Of a stretch of DNA of 64,000 nt, positions 38,318-50,200 are shown piece after piece (position 1 is the stretch's first letter; each line of letters starts with the position of its first letter). Position numbers and translations under genes: made by a program. Below the pieces are notes generated by a model, which was not told the origin of the DNA, searched no databases, and was given only the letters and a program-made list of their open reading frames with translations. This DNA is from Gammaproteobacteria bacterium (GTDB taxonomy: Bacteria; Pseudomonadota; Gammaproteobacteria; Acidiferrobacterales; SZUA-150), in the NCBI GenBank assembly GCA_029880545.1, contig JAOUOD010000001.1, positions 124,001 through 188,000 on the forward strand, given 5' to 3'.

Positions 38318-39084
38318 TGTTGCCCGCCTGTTGCTGAATCTGGCAGCCTGGGTGTCGGCACAAAGGTTTCCGGTGTTTCTACTTCGTTCTTCCAGCCCCA
38401 GCGGTAGTGGTGTCCCAGCTCACCGCGCGCCAGTGACAGGGGTAATACCTTGATGGCCGCTTTTTCCAGGACGCAGGCTTTTTCGCATTTGCCGCAACCG
38501 GTACAGGCATCGGCATGCACGGTAGGAATGAACAGTGCGTGTTTGCCGGTACGGGCATTGGGAAGGATTTCCAGGGTAATGGCCTTGTCGATGCGCGGGC
38601 AAACGCGATAGCAGACGTCACAGCGCAAACCCTGGAAGTTAAGGCAGTTTTCCTGGTCGATGAGGATCGCCAGGCCCATACGGGCGTTATTGATATCTGT
38701 TAGTGATTTATCAAGCGCGCCGGTTGGGCAGGCGGCTACGCACGGGATGTCCTCGCACATCTCGCAAGGCACATCACGGGCAATAAAGTAGGGTGAGCCG
38801 TTGGCAACAGCTTCACCAAAACTGGACAGCTTCAGGGTGTCATAAGGGCAGTCCCTGACACACAAGCCACAGCGCACGCAGGCGCCGAGAAAATCCTGCT
38901 CGGCAATAGCACCGGGCGGACGCACGGCCCATGCCGGCGAGGCATGGCTTTGCCGTGCCAGTTGTGCCAGCCCGAGACCCAGCAGGCTGACGCCCGCCAC
39001 CATGCGCGCCGACTCACTGATGAATCGGCGGCGGTTGATGCCAACGGTTTGCTTGGCAGCCTGCTTGTTCTCGGGACTGGTCAT
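38314..39084 (-). CDS. napG: NapG ferredoxin-type subunit
   Basis: The 256-residue protein has a twin-arginine signal ([10 protein letters not shown], residues 17-26) and four 4Fe-4S cysteine clusters: [43 protein letters not shown] and [12 protein letters not shown]. It is a periplasmic partner of NapH in electron transfer to NapC/NapB. It is located between napA (20 bp upstream) and napH. Confidence 0.96.
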   Translation of the reverse strand: MTSPENKQAAKQTVGINRRRFISESARMVAGVSLLGLGLAQLARQSHASPAWAVRPPGAIAEQDFLGACVRCGLCVRDCPYDTLKLSSFGEAVANGSPYFIARDVPCEMCEDIPCVAACPTGALDKSLTDINNARMGLAILIDQENCLNFQGLRCDVCYRVCPRIDKAITLEILPNARTGKHALFIPTVHADACTGCGKCEKACVLEKAAIKVLPLSLARGELGHHYRWGWKNEVETPETFVPTPRLPDSATGGQQ

Positions 39085-39104
39085 GGCAACGCTTTACGTG
39101 ATGA

Positions 39105-41591
39105 TTACGCCTTGATGACTTTCACTGCACACTTCTTGAAGTCGGTCTCTTTCGAGATCGGGCAAGTCGCGTCCAGCGTCAGCTTGTTGATCAGGCGGCT
39201 TTCATCGAACCATGGAACAAAGATCACACCCCTTGGCGGCTTGTTACGGCCACGGGTTTCCACGCGAATCTCGATTTCACCACGACGACTTTGCAGTTTG
39301 GCGGCCATGCCACGACGCAGTCCGCGATCCTTGGCATCATCCGGGTGCATGAATACCACCGCATCCGGTACGGCGCGATGCAGTTCCGGTACGCGGCGGG
39401 TCATGGAGCCTGAATGCCAGTGCTCCAGTACACGGCCGGTAACCAGCCACATGTCAAAATCCTTGTCCGGCATTTCGGCAGGATCTTCGTATGGCAGCGC
39501 AAAGATGTTGGCCTTGCCATCTTTTTTGCCATAGAAACGCACGCCTTCACCTTTCTTGACGTAGGGATCATAGCCTTCGCGGAAACGCCACAGGGTTTCC
39601 TTGCCGTTGACTACCGGCCAGCGCATGCCGCGAACCTTGTGATAGGTGTCGAAGTCCGCCAGGTCGTGAGCCTTGCCGCGACCGAAGTCAGCGTATTCCT
39701 CGAACAGGCCTTTCTGCAGGTAGAAGCCGAAGTGTTTCGATTCATCGTTATCAAAGCCCTTTTGCACCTGGCTGAGCGGGTATTTGTCCACCTGGCCATT
39801 GGCATACAGCACCTGGTACAGGGTCTTGTTACGGTAATGCGGTTTCTTGCGAATCAGGTCCTTGGACCAGACGTCGCTGACCTTGAAGCGCTTGGAGAAT
39901 TCAACAATCTGCCACAGGTCGGACCTGGCTTCACCCGGTGGCGATACCTGCTGGCGCCAGAATTGCGTACGACGCTCGGCATTACCGTAGGCACCTTCCT
40001 TTTCTATCCACATGGCTGTGGGCAGGATCAGGTCGGCCGCTTGCGCGGTGACGGTCGGATACGGGTCTGACACGATAATGAAGTTGGCAGGATTGCGATA
40101 TCCTGGCAGTCCCTCATTGTTCATGTTGGCCGCAGCCTGCATGTTGTTGTTACACATGACCCAGTAAACATTCAGCTCGCCATCCTTGAGTTTGCGGTTC
40201 TGCAATACAGCGTGATAGCCGGGCTTGGGCGGTATTGTACCTTCCGGCAATTTCCATTTCTTCTCGGTGATGTCACGGTGTTCCTTGTTCTTGACCACCA
40301 TGTCAGCCGGCAGGCGATGGGCAAAGGTGCCGACTTCACGGGCGGTACCGCAGGCGGAAGGCTGGCCGGTAAGCGAGAACGGGCTGTTACCTGGCTCGGA
40401 AATCTTTCCGGTCAAGAGATGAATGTTATAAATCAGGTTATTGGCCCAGGTACCGCGGGTATGCTGGTTAAAGCCCATGGTCCAGAACGAGGTAACCTTG
40501 ATCTTCGGATCAGCATAGAGCCTGGCCAGGCGTTCGAGATTGTCTTTCGGTACACCGGAGATCTCGTGTGCCTTGTCCAGCGTGTACTCGGAGACAAACT
40601 GCTTGTAAGCCTCAAAATCTATCGGCTTGGAACCACCGGCCTTGTCAGCATTTTTGGCTGCTTTCTCGCGCGGGTCGGTGGGGCGCAGGCCGTAGCCGAT
40701 ATCAGCATTGCCCATGCGGAAGTTCACATGCTTGCCGACAAAGCTCTTGTCGTAGGCATTGTTCTGGATGATGTAGTTGGCGATGTAGTTAAGTATGGCC
40801 AGGTCGGTTTGCGGCTTGAAGATCATGCCGTTGTCGGCCAGGTCAAAACCGCGGTTGTGGTATGTTGACAGTACTGCTACCTGGACATTGTCACCGGTCA
40901 GTCGGCGGTCGGTCAGGCGTGACCATAATATAGGATGCATTTCCGCCATGTTGGAACCCCAGAGCACAAATGCGTCAGCATTTTCCAGGTCGTCATAGCA
41001 GCCCATGGGCTCATCGATACCGAAGGTACGCATGAAGCCGGCCACTGCGGAAGCCATGCAATGGCGCGCATTGGGGTCAATGTTGTTGGAACGGAAGCCG
41101 GCCTTGAACAGCTTGGCGGCGGCATAGCCTTCCCAGACGGTCCATTGGCCGGAACCGAACATGCCGATGGAAGTCGGGCCCTTGGTTGCCAGGGCATGTT
41201 TGAATTTTTCTTCCATGATATCGAAGGCTTCATCCCACGATACTTCGGTGAACTCACCGTTCTTGTCGTACTTGCCGTTTTTCTTGCGCAGCAACGGCTT
41301 GGTCAGGCGATCGTTGCCGTACAGAATCTTGGACAGGAAATAGCCCTTGATGCAGTTGAGGCCCTTGTTCACCGGTGCTTCCGGGTCACCCTGGGTCGCC
41401 ACTACGCGGCCGTTGCGTACACCCACCTGGACGCCGCAACCGGTACCGCAGAAGCGGCAGGGTGCCTTGTCCCAGCGAATGGATTTGTCGGTTTGTGCCA
41501 GGGCTGTGGTGGCCGGCAGTTGCAGGCCGGCCGCGGTGGCAGCAGCCACGGCGGCATTCATTTTCATGAATTCGCGGCGCTTCATTTTCAT
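39105..41591 (-). CDS. napA: Periplasmic nitrate reductase catalytic subunit
   Basis: The 828-residue molybdoenzyme reduces nitrate to nitrite in the periplasm. It carries a twin-arginine signal (KRREFMKM) ending near TTALAQ, a 4Fe-4S site with C45, C48, C52 and C80, and the molybdenum-ligand cysteine C177 in [10 protein letters not shown]. The bis-MGD-binding regions are intact, and the length is normal. The ATG overlaps the napD stop by 4 bp, so translation is coupled to its chaperone; a second ATG two codons later is equally possible. Confidence 0.97.
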   Translation of the reverse strand: MKMKRREFMKMNAAVAAATAAGLQLPATTALAQTDKSIRWDKAPCRFCGTGCGVQVGVRNGRVVATQGDPEAPVNKGLNCIKGYFLSKILYGNDRLTKPLLRKKNGKYDKNGEFTEVSWDEAFDIMEEKFKHALATKGPTSIGMFGSGQWTVWEGYAAAKLFKAGFRSNNIDPNARHCMASAVAGFMRTFGIDEPMGCYDDLENADAFVLWGSNMAEMHPILWSRLTDRRLTGDNVQVAVLSTYHNRGFDLADNGMIFKPQTDLAILNYIANYIIQNNAYDKSFVGKHVNFRMGNADIGYGLRPTDPREKAAKNADKAGGSKPIDFEAYKQFVSEYTLDKAHEISGVPKDNLERLARLYADPKIKVTSFWTMGFNQHTRGTWANNLIYNIHLLTGKISEPGNSPFSLTGQPSACGTAREVGTFAHRLPADMVVKNKEHRDITEKKWKLPEGTIPPKPGYHAVLQNRKLKDGELNVYWVMCNNNMQAAANMNNEGLPGYRNPANFIIVSDPYPTVTAQAADLILPTAMWIEKEGAYGNAERRTQFWRQQVSPPGEARSDLWQIVEFSKRFKVSDVWSKDLIRKKPHYRNKTLYQVLYANGQVDKYPLSQVQKGFDNDESKHFGFYLQKGLFEEYADFGRGKAHDLADFDTYHKVRGMRWPVVNGKETLWRFREGYDPYVKKGEGVRFYGKKDGKANIFALPYEDPAEMPDKDFDMWLVTGRVLEHWHSGSMTRRVPELHRAVPDAVVFMHPDDAKDRGLRRGMAAKLQSRRGEIEIRVETRGRNKPPRGVIFVPWFDESRLINKLTLDATCPISKETDFKKCAVKVIKA

Positions 41592-41854
41592 TGTTGGGCC
41601 TCCGTCATTTCAAGGTCAAAATTGGAATCGGTTTCTTCATAAACAAGACAGGTGGCGGCAACGCCGGCCAGCTTGTCCACGGCATAGATTCGATCCGCCA
41701 CCTGCTTGCGGGATTCGCCGTCGATGGTGACGATGATGCTGCCTTTTTCCACCGAGCTGGTGGCCACTTCAGCGCCTTCTACCTGGCCGATGTTGGCCAG
41801 TACCTTCGGCAACTGGTCCGGCAGCGTTTGAACGATTACGCCTGCGACATGCAT
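41588..41854 (-). CDS. napD: NapD chaperone
   Basis: The 88-residue cytoplasmic protein binds the NapA twin-arginine signal and prevents export before cofactor loading. The ferredoxin-like fold pattern ([15 protein letters not shown], then [17 protein letters not shown]) is typical. It overlaps napF by 19 bp upstream and napA by 4 bp downstream, a tightly coupled arrangement. Confidence 0.95.
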   Translation of the reverse strand: MHVAGVIVQTLPDQLPKVLANIGQVEGAEVATSSVEKGSIIVTIDGESRKQVADRIYAVDKLAGVAATCLVYEETDSNFDLEMTEAQQ

Positions 41855-42381
41855 TGCGTGTCCTCCTGTTCCTGTTGATTGGATCGATTAAAGGGAATGA
41901 TTGATAAGGCCTTGCCCGGGCAGGCGGCAATACAATAGCCGCAGGCGGTGCAGTCGGCGCTGGATAATTCAGGTGTTGGCACACGGCCGGCAGCCAACTG
42001 GAATCGGATGGCCCCGGCATCGCATTGCTCCGCGCATACCTGGCAGACCACGCCCCGGTGAGCGAGGCAATGCTCGTCATTCAGGGAAGCCGAGTAGTTC
42101 CAGCCGGGTTCGGTGGAGTCATTGGTATTCAGTAGCGCGCCGGTGTTGCAGGCGTTGGCGCAGTCGCCACAAAAACTGCAACCGGAGTCAGTAAAGACAA
42201 GCTGCGGATAGCCGGAATCGGATTGGATCACGCCTTCCTCGCAGGCTGTTATGCAGTCGCCACAACGCGAACACCGCTCAAGAAAGGCGGGTTCTTCGAC
42301 GGCCCATGGTGGCCGCATGGCTCTGTGTTTAGCCGCAAGACGTCCCCGCAGGAACTGGCGCCGGCTTATAGGAGTTATCAT
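41836..42381 (-). CDS. napF: NapF ferredoxin-type maturation protein
   Basis: The 181-residue protein begins MITPISRRQFLRGRL, an RR motif that in NapF does not lead to export. Four cysteine clusters follow: CSRCGDCITAC (37-47), CSFCGDCANAC, CLAHRGVVCQVCAEQC and CTACGYCIAAC. NapF helps assemble the NapA iron-sulfur centre. It is the first gene of the operon; the longer frame from 42438 reads through the promoter region and is not used. Confidence 0.93.
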   Translation of the reverse strand: MITPISRRQFLRGRLAAKHRAMRPPWAVEEPAFLERCSRCGDCITACEEGVIQSDSGYPQLVFTDSGCSFCGDCANACNTGALLNTNDSTEPGWNYSASLNDEHCLAHRGVVCQVCAEQCDAGAIRFQLAAGRVPTPELSSADCTACGYCIAACPGKALSIIPFNRSNQQEQEDTQCMSQA

Positions 42382-42440
42382 GTAATCACAGCGGAAAAAA
42401 TTATCTCGGCCGATATTGCTGTATTGGTGCCGAGCCAACT

Positions 42441-42454
42441 TTGACGAGCGTCAA
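42441..42454. promoter_or_regulatory. Crp/Fnr-family binding site upstream of napF
   Basis: The perfect dyad TTGAC-GAGC-GTCAA lies 60 bp upstream of the napF ATG. It fits the TTGAY-N4-RTCAA pattern of Fnr, Dnr and NnrR proteins; C/G in the fifth position is less usual for Fnr itself. A centre at 42447.5 would place a class II start near 42406, with the -10-like CAATAT at 42413-42418. The rest of the 371-bp gap to the next gene is AT-rich with no open frame, plus a 9-bp-stem hairpin at 42712-42737 just beyond the next gene's stop. Confidence 0.7.
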
Positions 42455-42752
42455 AAAAATAAGTATTTAATAATCAACTTAAACAGTGTGGGTATTGCGT
42501 CTTAGTCTCATTAAAAAGTAAGATATTATACTTATAAATCAGTGTGTTAATGGACAACTTGGCCAGCAAAGGGTCGGCATCCAGAACGTTGAAAGCTGAA
42601 ACCAGCCATTGATCCAGATGTATCGAAACGTAAAACATTGCAAACCCGCGAAGCCTGGATCACGACAATCGGGTGGTGGATGCTGTTTGATGTGAGCGGT
42701 ATCGCATCAATCTGGCTCCAGTCATGTGTGGAGCCAGAAGACGATGTACCGG

Positions 42753-44072
42753 CTAGTAGCGACTACCGCTTGCAGAATATTGGATGATAAAAGAGTCTGA
42801 CAAGCCAAGATTCAGATTGCCATCAATAGAGCCGGCAGTTGAACCGGTGATATAGATCGCATCACCAGAATCGATAGCAATGCCAGCAACCTGGTCCGCA
42901 CTTGTGCTGCCATCCAGCCGGGTCCACAGCAGCGAGCCCACGGGGTCATATTTCATGATAAAGCCATCCTGGCCCCCAAGGAATGCTTCGCCGTTTAGCG
43001 CGCCATTGGTGTTGCCGACAACGTAAATATCGCCATGGCTGTCAATGGCAATACCGTTTCCGGAGTCCACGGTTGAAGTGCCGGTTTGGCGGGTCCACTG
43101 CCTTGTTCCATTGCTGTCAAATTTACTGACAAAAATATCCTTGTTCCCGGCTGCTGCCTGGCCATCCAGCGCACCCGTGGTGTCCCCGGTAATGTAGACG
43201 TTGCCGGCCACGTCTGTGGCAATGGCATGCACTTCTTCATCGCTAATGCTTCCCAGGGTCCTGGTCCATTGAAGGTTGCCATCAGTAGTGTAGCGGGCGA
43301 TGAAGCCATCGCGGCCACCGGCCAGGGGCTGACCGTTCAGGGCCCCGTCTGTGTAACCGGCAAGATATATATTGTTGCCAGCGTCCACGGTTACGGTAAA
43401 TGCAACATCTGATGCAGGAGATCCAAGCAGGCGTGTCCACAGGCGTGCGCCGCTTGGTGAGTACTTGATAATAAAAGCATCCGGTCCCCCGGCCCAGGTT
43501 TGCCCATCAAGGACGTCGCCGGTAACCCCGACAACAAAGATATTGCCCGCGGTGTCGGTGGCAATATCGTACGCGTGGTCGGTTGAGGTGTTGCCGAATT
43601 GTCGAACCCAGCTCAACGTGCCGTCTGTTGCATACCGGGCAACAAACAGGTCATCACCGCCAGCCGGGATCTGCCCCGCCAGCATGCCCCCGGTTCGGCC
43701 GGCTACATAAACATTGTTGTTGACGTCCGTACCTACCGCGTAACCGACCTGGTCACTGTTATTGCCAGGTTGTCGGGTCCATTGATGGGCACCGGTTACA
43801 TCGTGACGAGTGATAAACATATCAATACCGCCAAGTGCTGGTTCACCGTAGATGGAACCCTCAGTTGAGCCAGTGACATAAAGATTACCCAGGCTATCGG
43901 TAGCGATATCCTGGGCGTCATCGTCGGCACCAGATCCCCATTGTGGTGTAACCCAGGGGGCATCCGGAGCCGGATCACAACCGCAGGCGACGTTTTCACC
44001 GCAGGAAGTTATCACACCGAATAGCAAAATAAATGCGCTCTTGTTCAGGTGTTGTGTAATTACTGATGACAT
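42753..44072 (-). CDS. SBBP-type beta-propeller lipoprotein
   Basis: From ATG 44072 (ribosome-binding site GGGGGA) the protein has 439 residues with a lipobox at FGVITSC. About eight repeats of roughly 47 residues follow, each with the pattern 'DxxxDIATDSxGNxYVxGxTxGxLdGq...GGxDxFxxKY...G...WTRxxG', the SBBP/beta-propeller repeat. A seven- or eight-bladed propeller on the outer membrane is expected. It forms a strand group with the giant genes upstream but has a terminator between. The function is unknown. Confidence 0.85.
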   Translation of the reverse strand: MSSVITQHLNKSAFILLFGVITSCGENVACGCDPAPDAPWVTPQWGSGADDDAQDIATDSLGNLYVTGSTEGSIYGEPALGGIDMFITRHDVTGAHQWTRQPGNNSDQVGYAVGTDVNNNVYVAGRTGGMLAGQIPAGGDDLFVARYATDGTLSWVRQFGNTSTDHAYDIATDTAGNIFVVGVTGDVLDGQTWAGGPDAFIIKYSPSGARLWTRLLGSPASDVAFTVTVDAGNNIYLAGYTDGALNGQPLAGGRDGFIARYTTDGNLQWTRTLGSISDEEVHAIATDVAGNVYITGDTTGALDGQAAAGNKDIFVSKFDSNGTRQWTRQTGTSTVDSGNGIAIDSHGDIYVVGNTNGALNGEAFLGGQDGFIMKYDPVGSLLWTRLDGSTSADQVAGIAIDSGDAIYITGSTAGSIDGNLNLGLSDSFIIQYSASGSRY

Positions 44073-44193
44073 GAATCCCCCGTGAGGTAATGTTGTTATT
44101 GTGCCAACTGGTAGTCGCTGATGTGGAACATAGCAATGCAAAACCAGGGCGTCTTCATCCATTTGGAGGAAGACCTCGTTATATTGTTGGATC

Positions 44194-44221
44194 AAAAAAC
44201 AGCCCCTGTGAAGGGGCTGTC
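44194..44221 (-). terminator. Intrinsic terminator after the 2045-residue protein gene
   Basis: On the minus strand the stem ACAGCCCCT / AGGGGCTGT with a TCAC loop is followed by six T residues. It lies 49 bp beyond the giant gene's stop. Confidence 0.93.
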
Positions 44222-44269
44222 GTTAATGGGCTGCTGAGCAATCTATATTATAACTAGAAGGTCACCCGG

Positions 44270-47200
44270 TTAGGGCGCCGTGGTAAAACTCCAGACCACG
44301 CTATCGGTAACGCCACCCCGGCCATCATTGGCGGTGACCTTCCAGTAATAGGTGGTACCCGGGTTCAGGCCGGTGACCGTGTGGTTGGCGGTAGCCGGTG
44401 GCACCACCTGGTTCACCACGGTCGTATCCCCTTCCTTGCTGCAGGCGCTGAGGCCGATCACCGCCATGATGATACCCAGTTGCAGGATGCGTTGCCGGCG
44501 TGACGGTGACAGGCCAACCAGGCCGATGAGTAACAGGCTCGAGGTCCCGCCTAATCCTGCCATCAACATTAGGGGCTGGTCGTACCAGGCAACAGCAGCA
44601 GGGCTGCAGCCACTGAAGTTGACGTTGTCACACACGGTGATCTCGTAGCTCAAGGTATCGCCATCCTGGTCGGTGGCGAACTGCCATTCGAAGGTGACCG
44701 ATGCCGCATTGATCGCCGTGGCATTGTTGTCCGGCGAGATCAGCAGTGGCGCCGACGGGGCATTGTTGGCCATGGGGTCAGCTGTCACCGTAATATCAAA
44801 CGGTGCCAGCGACACCGTCGCCTGGCCATCGGTCACATAGAGCGTAATCCCCGAGTACACCCCGGCATCAGTGTTGGCAGGTGTGCCGGTCAGGGCACCG
44901 GTGGCCGTATCAAAGCTCGACCAGGCAGGCTGGTTCACAATAAAGAAGCTCAGGGTATCGCCATCGGCATCGGCCGCAGTGGGCGTAAAGCTGTAGGCTG
45001 AACCCGCTGTGACGGCGGTAGCCGGCGTGCCGGTGAGGGTGGGAGGTGTATTGGTGTTGCCACCGCCAGTGCCATTAACGGTCACCAATACCGTCGCCAC
45101 ATTGGAGTCCAATGCGCCATCGTTCACCTTGAAGGTAAAGCTATCGACCCCGGCAAAGCCCGTTGCCGGGGTATAGCTATAGGCCCCGGTAGCGGCATCG
45201 GTCATCACCATCGTTCCATGGGCCGCAGCATCCACCACGCTAAAGGTCAGTGCAGTATTATCAATATCCGAACCCACCAGCGTTCCGGACGCGGCCGTAT
45301 CCTGGGTGGTATCCAGGGTGCCATTCGTAGCCACCGGGGCATCATTGACCGCAGTCACGGTAATATTCACCGTGGCCACCGCACTATCAACAGTACCGTC
45401 ATTGACCTTGAAGGTCAGGCTGTCACTGCCATTAAAGTTGGCAGACGGGGTGTAGTAGAGATTTGGGGCTGTACCGCTTAACGTGCCGTTAGCAGGATCC
45501 GACACAACGGTATACGTCAAGGTATCGCCATCGACATCAGTTCCGGACAAGGTAATGGAAACGCCCGTGTCTTCGTTGGTGCTGAGAGACTGGCTGTTGG
45601 CGACGGGGGCATCATTGATCGATGTCACTGTAATGCTTACCGTGCCCACAGGCGAATCCATCGTGCCGTCATTGACCTTGAAGATAAAGCTATCACTGCC
45701 AGCGAAGTTGGCAGATGGCGTGTAGGTCAGGTTCGGGGCCACCCCGCTCAACGATCCATTGGACGGATCACTCACAACACTGTAGGTCAGGGTATCGCCA
45801 TCGGCATCGGTGCCAGTGAGGGTAATAGCCGTACCAGTATCCTCAGCGGTACTCGCAGTGAGACTGTTGGCCACCGGTGCATCATTGACCGCAGTCACGG
45901 TAATATTCACCGTGGCCACCGCACTATCAACAGTACCGTCATTGACCTTGAAGGTCAGGCTGTCACTGCCATTAAAGTTGGCAGACGGGGTGTAGTAGAG
46001 GTTGGGCGGTGTACCACTTAATGTGCCATTCGCCGGTCCAGAGACAACCGTGTAACTCAAGGTGTCCCCGTCTGCATCACTACCAGAGAGCGTAATACCC
46101 ACACCCGTGTCTTCGTTGGTGATTAAGGCCTGCCCATTCGCGACTGGGGTTGTGTTAACAGGCGGATTGCCGGTTACCGTAATATCAAATGCCGGTAACG
46201 ACACCGTTGCCTGGCCGTCAGTCACAAAGATAGTGATACCGGAATACACACCAGCATGACTATTTGAAGGCGTACCGGTCAATGCCCCGGTTGTAGTATT
46301 AAATGTTGCCCAGGACGGCTGGTTGGCGATAAAGAAACTCAAGGTATCCCCATCGGCATCGGAGGCAGTGGGCGTGAAACTGTAGGCCGTGCCCGCCGTG
46401 ATAGTGGTTCCCGGTGTACCGGAAATAACAGGTGCGGAATTGTACGCGGGTATTCCACCAACCGAGATTGTTACCGCAGCCGCGATATCAGAGTAGCTGG
46501 TACCGTCTGTTACACGATAGAAGAAATTATCAGTTCCGGAGTATCCAGTGACAGGGGTATAAACAAGGTTTGGTACCGTACCGCTCAAGGTTCCAAAGGA
46601 CGGTTGTGTAACAATGGAATAACCCAGTATGACATCGCCATCCGGGTCGGCGCCATCAAGAGTGATATTGACCGCAGTATCAAGTGGTGTATCCAGTTGA
46701 ATCGGAACCGCGTAAGGCGCATCATTCACTGGATTGACAGTAACCGTCACGGTGCCCACCGCGCTGCCACCATCCTTGTCGGATACGGTATAGGCGAAAG
46801 TATCCGTGCCGTTAAAGTTTAGTGCCGGCATGTAGGCAAAGCTGCCATCACCTCTATTAATGATATCGCCACCGCTTGAGGACACGCTGTCCGCAGAAGT
46901 CACGGATAGGGATGCAATGTCCGCAGGAACATCAGTATCGTTGAGTAGCACATTGCCCGTTATCAACAAGGTGTCTTCATCGGTGCTGCCGCTGTCATCA
47001 ATTGCAACCGGGTTGACATTGTCGATGATCACCGTAACATCGGCACTGTTGGTTACACCAACGCTGTCCGTTACCGTCAGCGTGGCAGTGTAGATGCCGT
47101 TGTCTGCATAGACATGCGAAATTGATGCGCCAAATGTCGGATCATTGCCATCACCAGGATTCCATTCATAAGTGACGATCGCTCCCTGTACTGAAGTGGC

Positions 47201-50200
47201 GGTGCCAGCCAGGTTTACCGCAATGCCTTCCGTTCCCGTGTACGGGCTACCGGCATCAACAGTTGGAGGTATAGGGGGGTCGTTATCATTTAAGAAGATT
47301 TTTGTTGCAGGGACATTGTCAAATTGTGATGGATTGCTATACGAGATAAAGAAGTCTTCTCGCAACTCGTAGATGGTATCACCAACAATAGGTACAGTAA
47401 TTGTTTGGGTTGTTGTTCCTGCGGGGAAGGTCAGCCTGCCACTTGCAGACGTGTAGTCACTACCAGCGATCGCGGTACCATCAGTTGTTGTGTAGTCAAT
47501 CGAATAATCTGCTGCCAGCGCTTTGCTTAGGGTAGCAGTTAGTGTGGCGACTGCTGTACCGCTGTCCCCCTCAGTGATTGCGAGTGGTGTTACGGTGAAT
47601 ATAGGTGTTGCGGCCCATAGCTCGGTTCCATTGGCAGGGGTGGTGGCGATAAAGAAAATACGCTCTAAGGATGGGGAGAGAGAGTTTACGATAAATGATC
47701 TTGGCCAGCTGCCTGCTGATCCAATATTTACATCAGCAAACAGTACCGTACCCGCTTCGGTGCCATCGGACTTCCACGGCTCATTGCCATTGACGCCATC
47801 ATGGGCTGAAAAATACAAAACACCGTTAATGTCGGTGAGATTGGCGGGATTGGCAGGACTCGCTCCCGGGTAAATGTCTTTTACCATCGCGGTACCAATC
47901 TCGGTGCCATCGGACTTCCATAACTCACTGCCACTGGCACCGTCATCGGCAGTAAAGTATAGCATGCCGCTTACGTTGGTGAGCCAGATTGGGTTGCTAG
48001 ATTCTACCCCAGGAACAATGTCTTTCACCATCACGGTACCGGCTTCGGTGCCATCAGACTTCCACAACTCACTGCCACTAACGCCATCATCGGCAACGAA
48101 ATACAATGTTCCATTGACGTCTGTAAGTCGGGTAGGGTAGTTGCTCCAATTTCCGCCGGGCATTATTTGTTTCACCATCACGGTACCGATCTCGGTGCCA
48201 TCGGACTTCCAGAGTGCGGTGCCTATTGTGTCGTCGCAGGCAACAAAGTACACAACCCCGTTGACGTTGGTGAAAGACTCGGGATAGCTAGAACTTGCTC
48301 CTGGATTAATGTCTCTTACCATCACGGTACCGGCTTCGGTGCCATCGGATTTCCAGAGTTCATGACCATTAGTATCGCTATAGGCACTAAAATACAGTAC
48401 GCCATTGATGTTGGTGAGATCTCGAGGTTGGCTACCACCCGCTCCTGGCCAGATATCCTTGACCATCACGGTACCGGCTTCGGTGCCATCGGACTTCCAG
48501 AGTTCTGGGCCGTTGATGCCATCAGAGGCAGTGAAATACAGTACGCCGTTACCATTGGTGAGGTAGGCCGGGAAGCTTAAACTACCTGTCCCAGTAATAT
48601 CTTTCACCATCACGGTACCGGCTTCGCTGCCATCGGATTTCCAGAGTTCGATACCGTTGATGCCATCAGAGGCAGTGAAAAACAGCATGTCATTGACGTT
48701 GGTGAATTCCCTGGGCCAGCCATCTGCACCTCCCGGCCAAATATCTTTCACCATCACGGTACCGGCTTCGGTGCCATCGGACTTCCACGGCTCATTGCCA
48801 CTGACGCCGTTATGAGCTGAAAAATACAATACACCGTTTACGTTGGTGAGCCAGGAAGGGTTGCTAGATCCTGGCCCTGGCGCAATGTTTTTTACCATCA
48901 CGGTACCGGCATCGGTGCCATCAGACTTCCACAGTTCAATACCATTCACGCCGTCATTAGCACTGAAATACAATATGCCGTTGGAGTTGGCAAGGTTTGC
49001 TGGATAGCTGTCCTGGTAGCCGGGTTTAATATCTTTCACCATCACGGTACCGGCTTCGGTGCCATCGGATTTCCAAAGTTCCTTTCCATTGACGAAGTTG
49101 TAAGCACTAAAATACAGTACGCCGTTAACATTGGTGAGGTAAGCCGGGTAGCTCCCAGCACCTGCCCCAGTAATATCTTTCACCATCACGGTACCGACTT
49201 CGGTGCCATCGGATTTCCAGAGCTCGGCGCCATGGGTTAGGGCATCATAAGCCTGAAAATACAGCACACCGTTTACGTTGGTGAGCCAGATTGGGTTGCT
49301 AGATGCTGACCCAGGCGCAATGTCTTTCACTATCACGGTCCCGACTTCGGTGCCATCGGATTTCCAAAGTTCATATCCATTGACGCCATCATAGGCCTGA
49401 AAATACAGCACACCGTTGTAGTTGGTGAGATCGCTAGGCAGGCTACCACCCGCTCCTGGCCAGATATCCTTGACCATCACGGTACCGGCTTCGGTGCCAT
49501 CGGACTTCCAGAGTTCTGGGCCGTTGATGCCATCATGGGCACTAAAATACAGTACACCATTGATGATGGTGAGATCTCGAGGTTGGCTACCACCCGCTCC
49601 TGGCCAGATATCCTTGACCATCACGGTACCGGCTTCGGTGCCATCGGATTTCCAGAGTTCGGTACCGTTGATGCCATCAGAGGCAGTGAAATACAGTACG
49701 CCATTGATGTTGGTGAGCCAGGAAGGGTTGCTAGATCCTGGCCCTGGCGCAATGTTTTTTACCATCACGGTACCGGCATCGGTGCCATCAGACTTCCAGA
49801 GTTCAATTCCATCGTTGGCAGTAAAATACAACACGCCGTTGGCGTTGATGAGAGAAAATTGAGGGAAAATACTTGTTCCTGGGTTAATGGCTTTTACCAT
49901 CACGGTGCCGGCTTCGGTGCCATCGGACTTCCATAGTCCATAACTATCGACACCATTATTGGCAGTAAAATATAGTATTCCGTTTAAGTTTGTGAAACCA
50001 ATAGGGGAACTCGACCAAATCCCTGGCCTGATATCCTTCACCATCACGGTGCCGGCTTCGGTGCCATCAGATTTCCACAGTTCATCACCATGACCACCTA
50101 GTCCGTCATTAGCGACAAAATAAGTTACGCCATTGATTTCTGTGAAGCCGCGTACATTTGATCCTTTATTCAAATCCTGGGCTGTATTTATGTCTTGGAC

